DNA of 23,326 nt, taken from positions 1 through 23,326 of the IMG/VR virus record IMGVR_UViG_3300037427_000292, one strand, 5' to 3'. The notes below the pieces were generated by a model. The model saw nothing but the letters and a program-made list of their open reading frames with translations. It had not been told where the DNA came from and did no database searches. The translations under genes were made by a program, and so were the position numbers. The DNA comes from a virus. Position 1 is the stretch's first letter; each line of letters begins with the position of its first letter. Shown in pieces: positions 1-10,100 of this stretch.

Positions 1-15
1 GCCCCCTCTTTTCTT

Positions 16-624
16 ATGGGTCTTAACCTCACATCAGAGCTAGAAGCAGTCAACAAAGTATTAAGGATGATGGGTGAAGCACCTGTTAACTCCTTGGCTG
101 GTCAGTTCGGTCTTGCAAAGCAAGCAAACGATACTCTCAACGAAGTAAGCAGAACAGTTCAATCAGAAGGGTGGTCATTTAATACTGACTACGAGAGAAC
201 TCTGACTCGTACTGCTGGTACTAATGAAATTGATTTGAGTTCAGATATAAGCAGAGTGAAGATTGATCCTTATGAATACCCAGACAATGAGGTAGTACAA
301 AGAGGATTGAAGTTATACGACAGAAGAAAGAATACTTCTATCTTTGAAGAAGATCTAACAGCAGATGTAACTTATATTCTTGACTGGACTGACCTACCTG
401 AACACGCTCGTCAATACATAATGACGAAGGCAGGTCGCACATTACAAGAGCAAATACTAGGTAGCGCAGAGCTAGGTCAGGTCAATTTCACAGCAGAAGC
501 AGAAGCTAAGGCTTTGTTCTTAGAAGAAGAAAATAATGCAGGAGATCACAATATGATTAGAGGTAACCCTAACCACACAGGAGTATTCCAGACTTACCAA
601 CCAAGTCGTACTGTTCTTAGATAG
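16..624 (+). CDS. gp11: Tail tubular protein A (T7 gp11-like)
   Basis: This 202-aa protein matches T7 gp11 (196 aa), the adaptor ring between the head-tail connector and the tail nozzle. The resemblance is directly visible. An N-terminal helix reads ELEAVNKVLRMMGEAPVNSL, matching the T7 AVNDILASIGEPPVSTL region. It is followed by an SRTVQSEGWSFNTD segment (T7 has QIQSRGWTFN) and a DLPEHARQYIMTKAGR segment (T7 MPECFRYWIVTKASR). The C-terminal AEAEAKALFLEEENNAGDHNMI helix matches the T7 EAR..CMEYEMDYGGYNML region. The ATG at 16 is the only start that keeps the conserved N-terminus. No Shine-Dalgarno sequence is visible in the 15 bases upstream. Only two bases separate it from the next gene, the usual partner in the tail. 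The assignment is secure. Confidence 0.97.
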   Translation: MGLNLTSELEAVNKVLRMMGEAPVNSLAGQFGLAKQANDTLNEVSRTVQSEGWSFNTDYERTLTRTAGTNEIDLSSDISRVKIDPYEYPDNEVVQRGLKLYDRRKNTSIFEEDLTADVTYILDWTDLPEHARQYIMTKAGRTLQEQILGSAELGQVNFTAEAEAKALFLEEENNAGDHNMIRGNPNHTGVFQTYQPSRTVLR

Positions 625-626
625 TC

Positions 627-3587
627 ATGCCTTTAATTACTTCTGCAATCCCAAACCTTATTAATGGGGTTAGTCAACAACCGCCTGCCTTGAGGCTGGC
701 ATCACAAGCAGAAGAAGTTATTAATTGTATGTCGAGTCCAATCGAAGGATTAAAGAAGAGGCCGCCATTAAATAATGTTGCTCGCTTATTTATTGAAAAC
801 AAATCAACAGTCCGACCATTTGTTCATATGGTTTCAAGGACTAATGATATTAACTACATCATCATTATTCAAGATGGTGCAATTAAGGTAGCAAACCTAG
901 ACGGAACACTTACAACTCCTGCAACACCAGACGGAGTTGACTACCTAGATGTAACTGGTCATCCCTCAGAGATGTTCAGGGTTGCATCTATTGCTGACTA
1001 TACATTCATTGTTAACAAAGAGAAGGAAGTGGCTATGTCCACCGACTTGTCACCAGCATCAATCACCAATCCATCAGCGATGGTGTTCATTAAGGTTGCA
1101 AACTATGACACTGAATACAGCGTTACATTAAATGGTGTAACTAAAAGCTATACAACACCTCCTGCTGGTGGAGAAAAGATTGAATGTTCTTATTCTCAAG
1201 GAGCCAACAGTTCTACTGTCGGTATAAATGCAACAGACCATGGATTACTGCCAGGAGATAAATTTAAGATTAGTTTTCCTACTGCATCAGGTGGAGTAGC
1301 AGGTACTTACGAGGTAGGCTCCGCTGGTACAGATTCTTTTACTTACACAGCAGGATCACAAAACGATTCAAGTGTTAACTCTGGTAATTGCACAGTTACA
1401 ACACAAAAAAAATTATCAACAATTACAATTGCAGATGAGTTAGCAGCAAAATTACATGGAAATGGATTCAATGTTAATAACGATGACTACATAATACGAA
1501 TCACTAAGACAGATGGAAGTGATTACACATTAACAAGCAAAGACGACAAGACAGGAGAAGCAACCAAGGTAATTAAAGGTGTTGTCGATGACTTAGATGA
1601 CTTACCTATCAAGGCTTATGACGGTTTCATTGTTAAAGTACAAGGCTCTCAAGCTACTCAATACGATGATTACTATGTGAAGTTTGTAGTTAACGCAGCC
1701 TTCCCACCTAGTATTTCTTCTTCTGGTACGAACACTCCAACAGATATATATGGTGATGGGGTATGGAAAGAGACAGTAGCACCAGGGATAAAATACAGAT
1801 TTGACGAGGCAACAATGCCTCATGTATTAGTTAGAAATTCAAACGGTACTTTTACATTTCAAAAATATATAAAGGGAGAAAATACTGCCACCTATGCACA
1901 GTCAGGAACAACAGTTACTGTTACCAAAGCAAATCATAAATTAGAAAGTGGAGATCTTCTATTCATTAGACCTTCTACTGGTACTAATACAGCAGCTAAC
2001 ACAGGTGTCTTTCCTATTAGACCGGTTACTGCAAATACATTTACATTTACATCAGGAGCAAACCAAACCACTAACGGCAATACAATCTATGGAACTACGT
2101 GGTCAGGTCGTATAGCTGGTGATGAGAAGACAGCCCTAGAGCCTACGTTTGCAGGTAGAACAATACAAAACTTAAATATGTTTAGGAATAGATTAATAAT
2201 GCTGTCGGAAGAAAATGTCATCCTTTCTGCTAGTGACGATCATGGACGCTTCTGGCCTGAAACTGTTCAAACTATGGTGGACAGTGATCCAGTAGATCTT
2301 GCTTGTGGCGGTAGCTCTATCAATATTCTCCTATCTACTGTCGCCTTTGCTAACACTCTTCTCTTGTTCAGCAGGAATGCTCAGTTCAGATTAGATGCAG
2401 GACTAAACGTAGGTTCTGCCTTAACGCCTAGCACAGCAACAATTACACAGATGACCTCCTTTGATATGGATACATCTGTTGACCCGATAGCTGTTGGTCG
2501 TAACACGTATTTCCCTATTACTAAAGGAGGCTTTAGTGGACTAAGAGAATTCTTTCTTCCTGACTCCAGTGGATCAGTACCTTTATCAGAAGACGTAACA
2601 TCCAGTATCCCTAGGTATATACCGACAAACTTATGTAACCTTATCTCTGCTGTGGCAGAAGATGCTGTTGCAATGCTTAGCCTTGATCAGCCCAAGAGGA
2701 TTTATCTTTACAAGTTCTTCTTTGAAGAAGATACAAAGCTTCAATCGTCTTGGTCTTACTGGGAAGTTAGTGGTGCAAAGAAAATAATAGGCGCTGCAAT
2801 TAAAGGTAGTGATTTATATGTGCTTACTGAATATGACGAGGATGGAACTTCATCTCAATCAGGGACTTACCTAGAGAAAGTATCATTAAGACCTGAACAA
2901 GTAGACCCAGGAACAGAGATAGAAATACTACTAGATAGAAAGATTACTGAAACAGAAGTTACATCGACAAGTCTTAATAATGCTGGTGGTCTAGGTGTAG
3001 AAACTGTTATCACTCTTCCTTACCCTATCAACACTGGGGCAGACATGATTGTAGTAGGAAGATACGAGGCAGGTAATACTCTCCTAAGACATGGACAAGT
3101 TATTGAGCCACAGTCTCAAACATCTAATACGATCACAGTTCTTGGAGACTTAAAGACAGTTCCAAGTTCAGGTGACAATGCAGGTAAGACACCACGCTTC
3201 TTTGTCGGAGAAAGATACACTATGACTTACGAGTTCAGCACTCCATATATAAAAGAACAGCCGCAAGGTGGTGGTGTTGCATTAGCAGCAGGGCCGAAAT
3301 TACAGATGAGAACGTGGACTGTAATCTTTGATGAGTCGTCAGCCTTTGAGTTAAAGGTTACTCCTGCAAGTAGAGACACAAACACTTATCCATATAACGG
3401 AATCATCGTTGGTGAAGCTCCTCCACTTATCGGAGATCCTTCAGTTCTTACAGGATCTTTCCGTGTTCCTGTGATGACAAGCAATATAGATACTAAGATA
3501 GTTATATCCTCTACAAGTCCACTACCTTGTCGATTCCAATCAGCCGAATGGGAAGGGTTCTATCATACGAGAGCGAAAAGGAAGTAG
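627..3587 (+). CDS. gp12: Tail tubular protein B / tail nozzle (T7 gp12-like)
   Basis: At 986 aa this is longer than T7 gp12 (794 aa), the nozzle below the gp11 ring. The N-terminal signature NLINGVSQQPPALRLASQAE, followed by EGLKKRPP, is the hallmark of the family (T7 has GGISQQPDILRYPDQ and EGLQKRPP). A second conserved block around residues 515-560 contains FRNRLIMLSEENV, FWPE and DSDPVDLA. Much of the extra length sits in two inserted small beta-type segments, roughly residues 185-255 and 415-487. They share an H-(G/K)-L-x-x-GD core, a G-x-(Y/F)-x-(V/I) step and a final FT(Y/F)T, and look like two copies of one domain. They may be surface decorations of the nozzle. The 3' end overlaps the next gene by 40 bases. 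Gene identity is secure; the role of the insertions is inferred. Confidence 0.97.
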   Translation: MPLITSAIPNLINGVSQQPPALRLASQAEEVINCMSSPIEGLKKRPPLNNVARLFIENKSTVRPFVHMVSRTNDINYIIIIQDGAIKVANLDGTLTTPATPDGVDYLDVTGHPSEMFRVASIADYTFIVNKEKEVAMSTDLSPASITNPSAMVFIKVANYDTEYSVTLNGVTKSYTTPPAGGEKIECSYSQGANSSTVGINATDHGLLPGDKFKISFPTASGGVAGTYEVGSAGTDSFTYTAGSQNDSSVNSGNCTVTTQKKLSTITIADELAAKLHGNGFNVNNDDYIIRITKTDGSDYTLTSKDDKTGEATKVIKGVVDDLDDLPIKAYDGFIVKVQGSQATQYDDYYVKFVVNAAFPPSISSSGTNTPTDIYGDGVWKETVAPGIKYRFDEATMPHVLVRNSNGTFTFQKYIKGENTATYAQSGTTVTVTKANHKLESGDLLFIRPSTGTNTAANTGVFPIRPVTANTFTFTSGANQTTNGNTIYGTTWSGRIAGDEKTALEPTFAGRTIQNLNMFRNRLIMLSEENVILSASDDHGRFWPETVQTMVDSDPVDLACGGSSINILLSTVAFANTLLLFSRNAQFRLDAGLNVGSALTPSTATITQMTSFDMDTSVDPIAVGRNTYFPITKGGFSGLREFFLPDSSGSVPLSEDVTSSIPRYIPTNLCNLISAVAEDAVAMLSLDQPKRIYLYKFFFEEDTKLQSSWSYWEVSGAKKIIGAAIKGSDLYVLTEYDEDGTSSQSGTYLEKVSLRPEQVDPGTEIEILLDRKITETEVTSTSLNNAGGLGVETVITLPYPINTGADMIVVGRYEAGNTLLRHGQVIEPQSQTSNTITVLGDLKTVPSSGDNAGKTPRFFVGERYTMTYEFSTPYIKEQPQGGGVALAAGPKLQMRTWTVIFDESSAFELKVTPASRDTNTYPYNGIIVGEAPPLIGDPSVLTGSFRVPVMTSNIDTKIVISSTSPLPCRFQSAEWEGFYHTRAKRK

Positions 3588-4045
3588 CTTATCAAAGACG
3601 TACAGAGTTAGAAGATATTAGAATTATTGGTGAGAACATGAGAGATGAGGACATAGCTGAGATCAGAGCACAGTCAGGACTGACACCCATAGCTAGTTTG
3701 TTCTACTGCTTCTTTAAGAGTAACCCCTGTATGACTATGGTTAGCAGGCATGGACACCCAATGGGTATGTGGGGTGTTGTACCTGAATCAGAGACATCTG
3801 GTCGTATATGGATGTTGGGTTGTCAGTCAATGTTGGATGATCCAAGTGATAAGCGTACGTTCTTAAGACGATCTAAGATAGAACTAGACAAGATTATTCA
3901 GGAGTATCCTGTATTATTTAATGTAGTAGATGCTAGAAACAAAGTTCATGTCAGATGGCTTCAGTGGATGGGATTTACATTCATCAAAAAGCACTCAGAA
4001 TATGGGCCAGAGAGTCGTCTGTTCTATGAGTTCGTGAGGATTTAA
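3548..4045 (+). CDS. gp13: GNAT-fold internal virion protein (T7 gp13-like)
   Basis: This is a 165-aa protein in the position of T7 gp13 (138 aa), between gp12 and gp14. The TELEDIRIIGENMRDEDIAEI segment followed by a short helix (AQSGLTPIASLF) is typical of the acetyltransferase-like gp13 group of podoviruses. A GMWGVVPESETSGRIWMLG strand pair and a WLQWMGFTFIKKHSEYG C-terminus fit the GNAT fold. The R/Q-x-x-G-x-G/A acetyl-CoA loop is not obvious, so enzymatic activity is doubtful. T7 gp13 is known to be needed for virion morphogenesis. A TTG at 3527 is also in frame; I prefer the ATG at 3548, giving a 40-base overlap with gp12. The internal ATG at 3638 would cut off the conserved TELEDIRIIGEN segment. 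Confidence 0.85.
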   Translation: MGRVLSYESEKEVAYQRRTELEDIRIIGENMRDEDIAEIRAQSGLTPIASLFYCFFKSNPCMTMVSRHGHPMGMWGVVPESETSGRIWMLGCQSMLDDPSDKRTFLRRSKIELDKIIQEYPVLFNVVDARNKVHVRWLQWMGFTFIKKHSEYGPESRLFYEFVRI

Positions 4046-4047
4046 TT

Positions 4048-4776
4048 ATGTGTGATCCCGTAACAGCCAGCGTAGTAATGGGGGTCATGTCTGCTGGCCT
4101 CCAGATCATGCAGCAGCAGGCAGCGACTAGAGCACAGAACGCACAGATAGATTTTGAAAACATGCAGGCACAGCAGGAGTATGAATACTCTGTGCTACAA
4201 ACTGATGCAAACAGAACAGGAGAAGAACAGCAAAGACAGTTGCAAGAAGATCTGATAGCACAGAATGAATACCTTGCAAACGAAGCATACGAGAGTGATA
4301 TTGCACAATTAAATCTACAACTAATGCAAGAACAAGAAGCAGCAGGACAAGCCAAAAGAGGAGCAGCGTTAGAAGCTATGGAAGCTAAAGGTGAAATACT
4401 TGCAGCAGGTCGTTTCGGTAATTCAATTCAAAACTTAATTGCAGACGCAAGGCGAGAACAAGCAGCCTTTGACTATGCGACATCACAAAATTTAGCTTTT
4501 GTCGGCAAGCAGATACAAGAACAGAAGAGAGGTTCAGGGGTAGAAAGAGCTAGTCGGATTGCAAGTCAACAACCATACTTAGAGCGAACGTACTTAGATC
4601 CGTTGAAGCCAATGAAGCGAGGACATGTTAGTGGCCCTGGATTCTTGGGAGTATTAAGTGCTGGATTAAGCGGTGCTAGTACTGGCTTAAACACTTACTC
4701 AGCAGGGGTGCAAGCTGGTATCTGGCCTAAAGGAAACGCTGGCCCGAAACCGCCTATTCTACCTAGAGGGAAATGA
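4048..4776 (+). CDS. gp14: Internal virion / ejection protein (T7 gp14-like)
   Basis: This 242-aa protein occupies the gp14 position (T7 gp14 is 196 aa). It has the typical organisation: MC at the N-terminus, a short hydrophobic stretch (residues about 7-25), and a long Gln/Ala/Glu-rich helical middle from about residue 25 to 165. Near the C-terminus is an RTYLDPLKPMKRG linker into a Gly/Ala/Ser-rich hydrophobic segment, like the VLDPLAIMGSSAASAYASG region of T7 gp14. In T7, gp14 is ejected first and forms a pore in the outer membrane. A good ribosome binding site, GAGGA at 4036-4040, sits seven bases from the ATG. The stop overlaps the next start as ATGA. Identification rests on position, architecture and short motifs rather than high identity. 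Confidence 0.86.
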   Translation: MCDPVTASVVMGVMSAGLQIMQQQAATRAQNAQIDFENMQAQQEYEYSVLQTDANRTGEEQQRQLQEDLIAQNEYLANEAYESDIAQLNLQLMQEQEAAGQAKRGAALEAMEAKGEILAAGRFGNSIQNLIADARREQAAFDYATSQNLAFVGKQIQEQKRGSGVERASRIASQQPYLERTYLDPLKPMKRGHVSGPGFLGVLSAGLSGASTGLNTYSAGVQAGIWPKGNAGPKPPILPRGK

Positions 4777-7118
4777 AACCAGCACTAACTAAAAAAACAT
4801 CAAGTCGCTTAATGGGTGGCCCATCAATGGGCGGTGCTTCAACTCCCTTCCAAGAGCTATCAATAAATACACCCAAGTTACAGCCTCAAGCTACACCTGT
4901 TACTTCCTTTGCTCAAGCAAGTAAGCCTAACGCACCTGGTGCACCTGTACTTAGCAAGCCTCAGTTAACACCAGAGCCAGCAGAGATAACCAATCTCGAA
5001 AGACTAGCGAACGACCTTGGTTCTTTAAACCAAAACTTAAAACAATTTGGATCTGCTGCTATTCAGTTCGCAGGAGTAAGAGATACGGAAAGGAGGGAAG
5101 ATGCTAAAGCTTTGAGCCGTGTTTCTTACGGTCAATTCCCAGGACAGTCATTACTTGATTACAGAGATAAGGTCGAGAAACGAGTTAAATCACACCCAGA
5201 GGATACAGAAGCAAAAGCAATGCTGGATTATATTCAGTCATTGAATCCTGTAACTTTAAAATACGCAGAGCAATACCACCAAGCAGCCCAACTTAGAAAC
5301 AAATTCGACACTATTGAATCTACCTATAACAAGACAAGTTCTATAGGCGAAGTAGCTATTGAGACTTTAAGTGTTAACAGTCCAGAGTTTCAACAATGGA
5401 AAGGCGAAACACTAGCGGTAAACATTGAAGATGCAAAGATTAGAAAAGAAATAGAACCTTACCAATTAGATGCTCATCAAAAATTAAATAGAGCACAAGC
5501 GGCAAAGAACTCAGATTATAAATTTAGACAATACAGGCAGAAAACTGAAACACTCCTTGCTACTAATTTCAAGTCAAACGAAACACAACCAGAAGACTTA
5601 GCTGCGTCATTCACTGGAACACTGACTGAGTATAGAAAGATTGCAGGAGTAGAAAAGTATCAGGAATTTGTAAAAACAATTCCTAATCAATTAGCTGTCG
5701 CTGCTGTTGATGCAGGAAGAATGTATATATTAGATAACGGTCAGAGAATATCTGCTTCAGAGCCAATACCAGAAGGTAGAACTGTCGCTAGCGAGACAAT
5801 AGATGCAACGACTTCAAGATTATATTTACAAAAAGCACTTGAAACTTACGAGCTAATACAAGCTGGCCCTAACGGTGAATTGCTTTCTACAAGATTAGAT
5901 CCAGGTGCAAGAGAAAACTTAGAGCTAGAGATATTAAAAGTACAGGCAGATATTAAAAACAAATATACAAACTACAATAAAGACTTAGGCGAACAATCTG
6001 CAACTAGACACTCAGCTACAGCAGGATTAAACGATTCAAAAACATACGATGATATTGAAACTTCTAACGCAGCACTGCGAAGAGCTGTTGATGGTGTTAC
6101 AAGCGACCCAACTCTTAGAGGCAATCAAGCAGCTATAAATAAAGGAATTAAATCTGTATCAGATCTACACAAAACTAATACAGCGATTTACTCAGCACCA
6201 CAGCAAAAAGTATTTCAAGATAGAGCACAAGAAATAGTAGATGACCCTTACCTAACCAGCACAGAGAAGAGGCTTGGAATACAGAACTTAGTACAGCAAG
6301 GATTATCAAATCGAAATGCTGGCCCTTTCTATGGTTCTATCAACAAGCAACGCTCAGAATACGATGCTACAGAAGGATACGACAAGCTAGCAAGAGAAAG
6401 GCTTACTGCTAAAGATGGCTTGCAAAGCAGGCTAATGAAAGCAATAGCAACAAGAGATGGCAACTCCAATCCTGACCAGCTAACCAGCAAGCAGAACGAT
6501 GAATACAGTGACATGATTGTCGCTCTGACAAACAAAAGACAAGCAAACAGAAGGCGTGTCTTTACTCAAGAACGTCCAGAAGGACTTTCTGATAATGAAT
6601 GGTTGGCACAGCAAGCAGATGAATATAGAACATCAGATAGAAATATAATTACCAAATTCCAAGAAGAGGTTGAAGCAACTGAAGCAGCCTATGCACAAGC
6701 ACAAGCTAAGAAAATTCAGATAACAAATTTAGATACAGTCTTTAGTACCGACAGAAGAGGAAAAAGCAAAATAACTTTAGTTACTAAAAAGAAATGGAAA
6801 AATTCTGTCGGCAATACGGCAATTCTTTCGACTGAAGAGTTTGAGAAGCACTTTACAGATTTCTGGAAGACTGGATCTCTTAGCAAAGAAATGATTCAGC
6901 TTTTTAAAGCTATTGGGTACAACAAGAAAAAAGGTGAGCTAGTGACTGACTTCTTTAGAAAACAATATTCTGTCCATTATCCTAATAGGGTTATTAAAGC
7001 TGGAGGAAAGATAGATACAGCGTTGAAATTCCTAGAAAAGAAAAATCTTCAAAGCGGTAGAAACATATTCAAAAGACAAGGCAGACTTGATACACCTAGA
7101 ACTGTCACCAGCAGTTAG
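4773..7118 (+). CDS. gp15: Internal virion / ejection protein (T7 gp15-like)
   Basis: At 781 aa this is close to the 747 aa of T7 gp15 and lies between gp14-like and gp16-like genes. T7 gp15 belongs to the internal core and, with gp16, forms the conduit across the periplasm during ejection. The first 75 residues are low in complexity and rich in Pro, Ser and Thr. After that the protein is almost entirely predicted helix, rich in Gln, Lys and Glu, with no cysteine, signal peptide or membrane segment that I can see. The C-terminus is basic. The start overlaps the previous stop (ATGA at 4773), which implies translational coupling. The assignment is by position, size and composition; I see no catalytic motif. 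Confidence 0.85.
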   Translation: MKPALTKKTSSRLMGGPSMGGASTPFQELSINTPKLQPQATPVTSFAQASKPNAPGAPVLSKPQLTPEPAEITNLERLANDLGSLNQNLKQFGSAAIQFAGVRDTERREDAKALSRVSYGQFPGQSLLDYRDKVEKRVKSHPEDTEAKAMLDYIQSLNPVTLKYAEQYHQAAQLRNKFDTIESTYNKTSSIGEVAIETLSVNSPEFQQWKGETLAVNIEDAKIRKEIEPYQLDAHQKLNRAQAAKNSDYKFRQYRQKTETLLATNFKSNETQPEDLAASFTGTLTEYRKIAGVEKYQEFVKTIPNQLAVAAVDAGRMYILDNGQRISASEPIPEGRTVASETIDATTSRLYLQKALETYELIQAGPNGELLSTRLDPGARENLELEILKVQADIKNKYTNYNKDLGEQSATRHSATAGLNDSKTYDDIETSNAALRRAVDGVTSDPTLRGNQAAINKGIKSVSDLHKTNTAIYSAPQQKVFQDRAQEIVDDPYLTSTEKRLGIQNLVQQGLSNRNAGPFYGSINKQRSEYDATEGYDKLARERLTAKDGLQSRLMKAIATRDGNSNPDQLTSKQNDEYSDMIVALTNKRQANRRRVFTQERPEGLSDNEWLAQQADEYRTSDRNIITKFQEEVEATEAAYAQAQAKKIQITNLDTVFSTDRRGKSKITLVTKKKWKNSVGNTAILSTEEFEKHFTDFWKTGSLSKEMIQLFKAIGYNKKKGELVTDFFRKQYSVHYPNRVIKAGGKIDTALKFLEKKNLQSGRNIFKRQGRLDTPRTVTSS

Positions 7119-7154
7119 CTAGTTTACCTCTAAACCTTTACCTCCCCAGTTCAA

Positions 7155-10100
7155 ATGACAGACGAAAAAAAAGAAGGTTTTACCTACGAAACAAGAGATG
7201 ACGGAATAACTGAAGTTGATTGGGAAGGTGAAGTTTATCAGCCTTCTGAATTTGAAGCTCGTGACGTAGCAGCAGGGGGAGGTGCTTTCAATCCTATGAA
7301 GCATGTTCCTGGGCTATCTTTCACCGAAACACTTGGGGAAGGAATTACTCACGGTGTAGCAGGATATATAAAAGAAGGGATGGAGTCAGGATTCTTTAGT
7401 GGTGAAGCAGTAAAAGCAGGAATGGACAGAGGCAGTGAATACATTAGGCACGACCTAGAGAAAGGAGGGCTAGGAAGATCAACTAGCAAAATGGCGTTTG
7501 GTCTTGGTCGAGATGTTATTCAACAATCAGCAAACAGAGTTGCAGGCTTTCTTGATCCAGACAGAACGATTGCAGATGGAGATGTAGGAATATTTTTTGG
7601 AGAACCACTAGCTCCTATCTCTATGAATCCTGTAGAGAAATTTGGACAACACGCAGCAGGTTATGCGGCTCTTTGGTTTTCAGGTGGAGGTCTTATAAAA
7701 TGGGCAGCACCTAAAGCATTAGCACTTCCAGGGGTAGCAAAAGCCACATCCAAGGTCGCACCATTAATTCAAAAGCTAACCCCAGGGGCACAGAAGATTT
7801 TACAAGGAGCCTCTACTAAGGCTGGAAATTTAAGCAAAATAAAAATTGGTAATGCAAATATTCCATTTACAGGGATGCCTTGGCAGCAAGCTGTCTTGGG
7901 TGCAGGAAAGCTATACGCAGATGGCTTAGTTCCAGGGTTTATTTATGACTACACCTTTACCGAAGTAGGGCCAACAGGTCAGTACGAAGAGTTAGAGAAT
8001 GGTATGCAGAAATGGATAGCAGATAATAACTGGACGCTTGAAAGAATCACAGACGACACAAAACTATCTGACGCTTATTTGCAAACTGCTGCCGTAGGAA
8101 CTCTATACGGAGGATTGTTTAACGGAATATTTAAAACTCCTAGTGCTTACAAGGCTTTTAATAAATATAGAAACTTCAGAAAGCTTGAAAAACAAAGAAT
8201 AGAAGGACAGAAGTTAGCACAACTTCTTGATGCAAAAAACCAAGGAGATGCACCAATAAAAGAAAGGCTTGCAAATCTTACTGTGCAAGAAAAGAGAAGA
8301 TTGATAGCACAAGGCATCATGCACCCAGATGACTTCAAGCAAGGCGAACTCTTTAGTCCTGAAAAATATGCAGAACTAGAAAGGCTTGATTTAATCGTTA
8401 GAGAAGATGCACCAAGAGCAGAATCCATTATTGCCGCAACACCAACTGACGCAGAGATGGTAGGAGAAGCGGCTGCAACAGGACAGGCTTTGCAAAAAGC
8501 AGCACAAGAAGGCGAGATAGATGTACATACTCAACCTGATCTTGACCTCAACGGTGAGCCAAACACAAAAGTAAGTCTTGACCAGAACCCAGGGACAAAG
8601 CCTCTTGCAAGGCAAACACGGATGGAGAAGACATCTAATTTATTTGTCGATCCAGAAACTTATCAATACAAGGCAGACGCAGATCCAAAAACAGGATCAG
8701 TTGGATCTATTGACCCTAAAACTGCATACAACCCTAGACTTGCTGGCTACATTACTGTTTGGAAAAACCCAGCAGACGGTAAAACTTATGTTGTCAATGG
8801 ACATAACAGACACGCAAAAGCAGTACAAGAAGGAATTGAAGATCAGCTAGTTTGGGATATTTCAGACGAAGCCGCTACAGCAGCAGACGCAAGAAGAATA
8901 GCTGCAACTGACAATATTGTTGACGGCAGAGGAACAGCGTTAGACGCAGCCAAGCTCTTTAGAGAATCAGATCTAACGAAAGAGCAGTGGTTAGAAAGAG
9001 GCGTAAGTCTTCGTGGTGAAATAGGCAATGTCGGGTTTGGGCTTTCTCAACTTCCAGAAGATGTTTACAAGGGAGTCGTACAAGGAAGTAAGGACTTTTA
9101 CAAGAAAGCAGCACTAATTGGACAGGCGAATCTAGGAGAAGAAGTAACTAGAGACTTATATAAAACATTCAAAAAAACACCTGCTGTTACTCTTGAGACA
9201 ATTCAGGAAGCGATTGTTGTCGCTAGAGATGCACAGGTAGGTAAAGGAGATCCTAGCCTGTTTGATTTCCTTGAGGACGGAGGTAAGGAATTTAAAGCGT
9301 TATTAGCAGATCAAGAAACTAACTTTTTAAAACTAACAAGAACAAGAGTTCTCCTGAAGAAGCGACTAAAAGAAACAATAGACGCTCTTAAAGGTGATTT
9401 AAAAGGAGCAGATACAGAGACAGCAAAGGCAAAGAAAAGAGCAGGGACAAAGATAGGGCCAAAGACTCCCAAAGATCTCCAAGTAGCACAAGAAGTCTTG
9501 CAACGCTTTGATCTTGCTTTGGCTAACCCAGATAGCGAAGCTTCTAAAGTTTTCAGGAAAATAATAGAGAAGCAAGGCAAAAAGAAATTTTCCTTAACCA
9601 CAGCAAAATCAGTAATTAAAGAACACATGGAAGAGCTAAGAGAAGCTCTTGAAGATTCACCAGTATTCCCAGGGGATAAGACACCAGTAAAACCTGTCAA
9701 GTCTCCAAAAGCTAAAGCAAGAGTACGCAGAGCCTCTAAGAAAGTTACGCAAGAAGCTGCTAAAGAAGAAGCTGTACTAGGAGATCAAAGATTCCAAGCA
9801 CCTGAAGTACCTCCTAAACCTGAACCAATATCGACAGCCGTAACAAAAGCAGATAAGAAAACACCTATCTCTGCTTTCTTAAGACAAGCTCCAGAGGAGA
9901 TGCAAGGAGAGATTGCGATACAAAGATTGCTTGATGCAATGAATAAGTTTAATGATGGATTCAAGAGGGAAGGTAGAACTTCTATTGATACTGTCGGTGA
10001 TTTAGCCAACCTCTTGAATGTTGCAAGAGTTGCTACTGAAGAATCAGTGCAGAAAGCATTGAGAGATGTCGAAAAGATCTTTGTCTTCTTGCAGCAAGAC

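Noticed and set aside
7119-7154. Intergenic GTTT-ACCTCT-AAAC hairpin as a terminator or operator
   Set aside because: Only a four-base-pair stem, with no T run; too weak to call.
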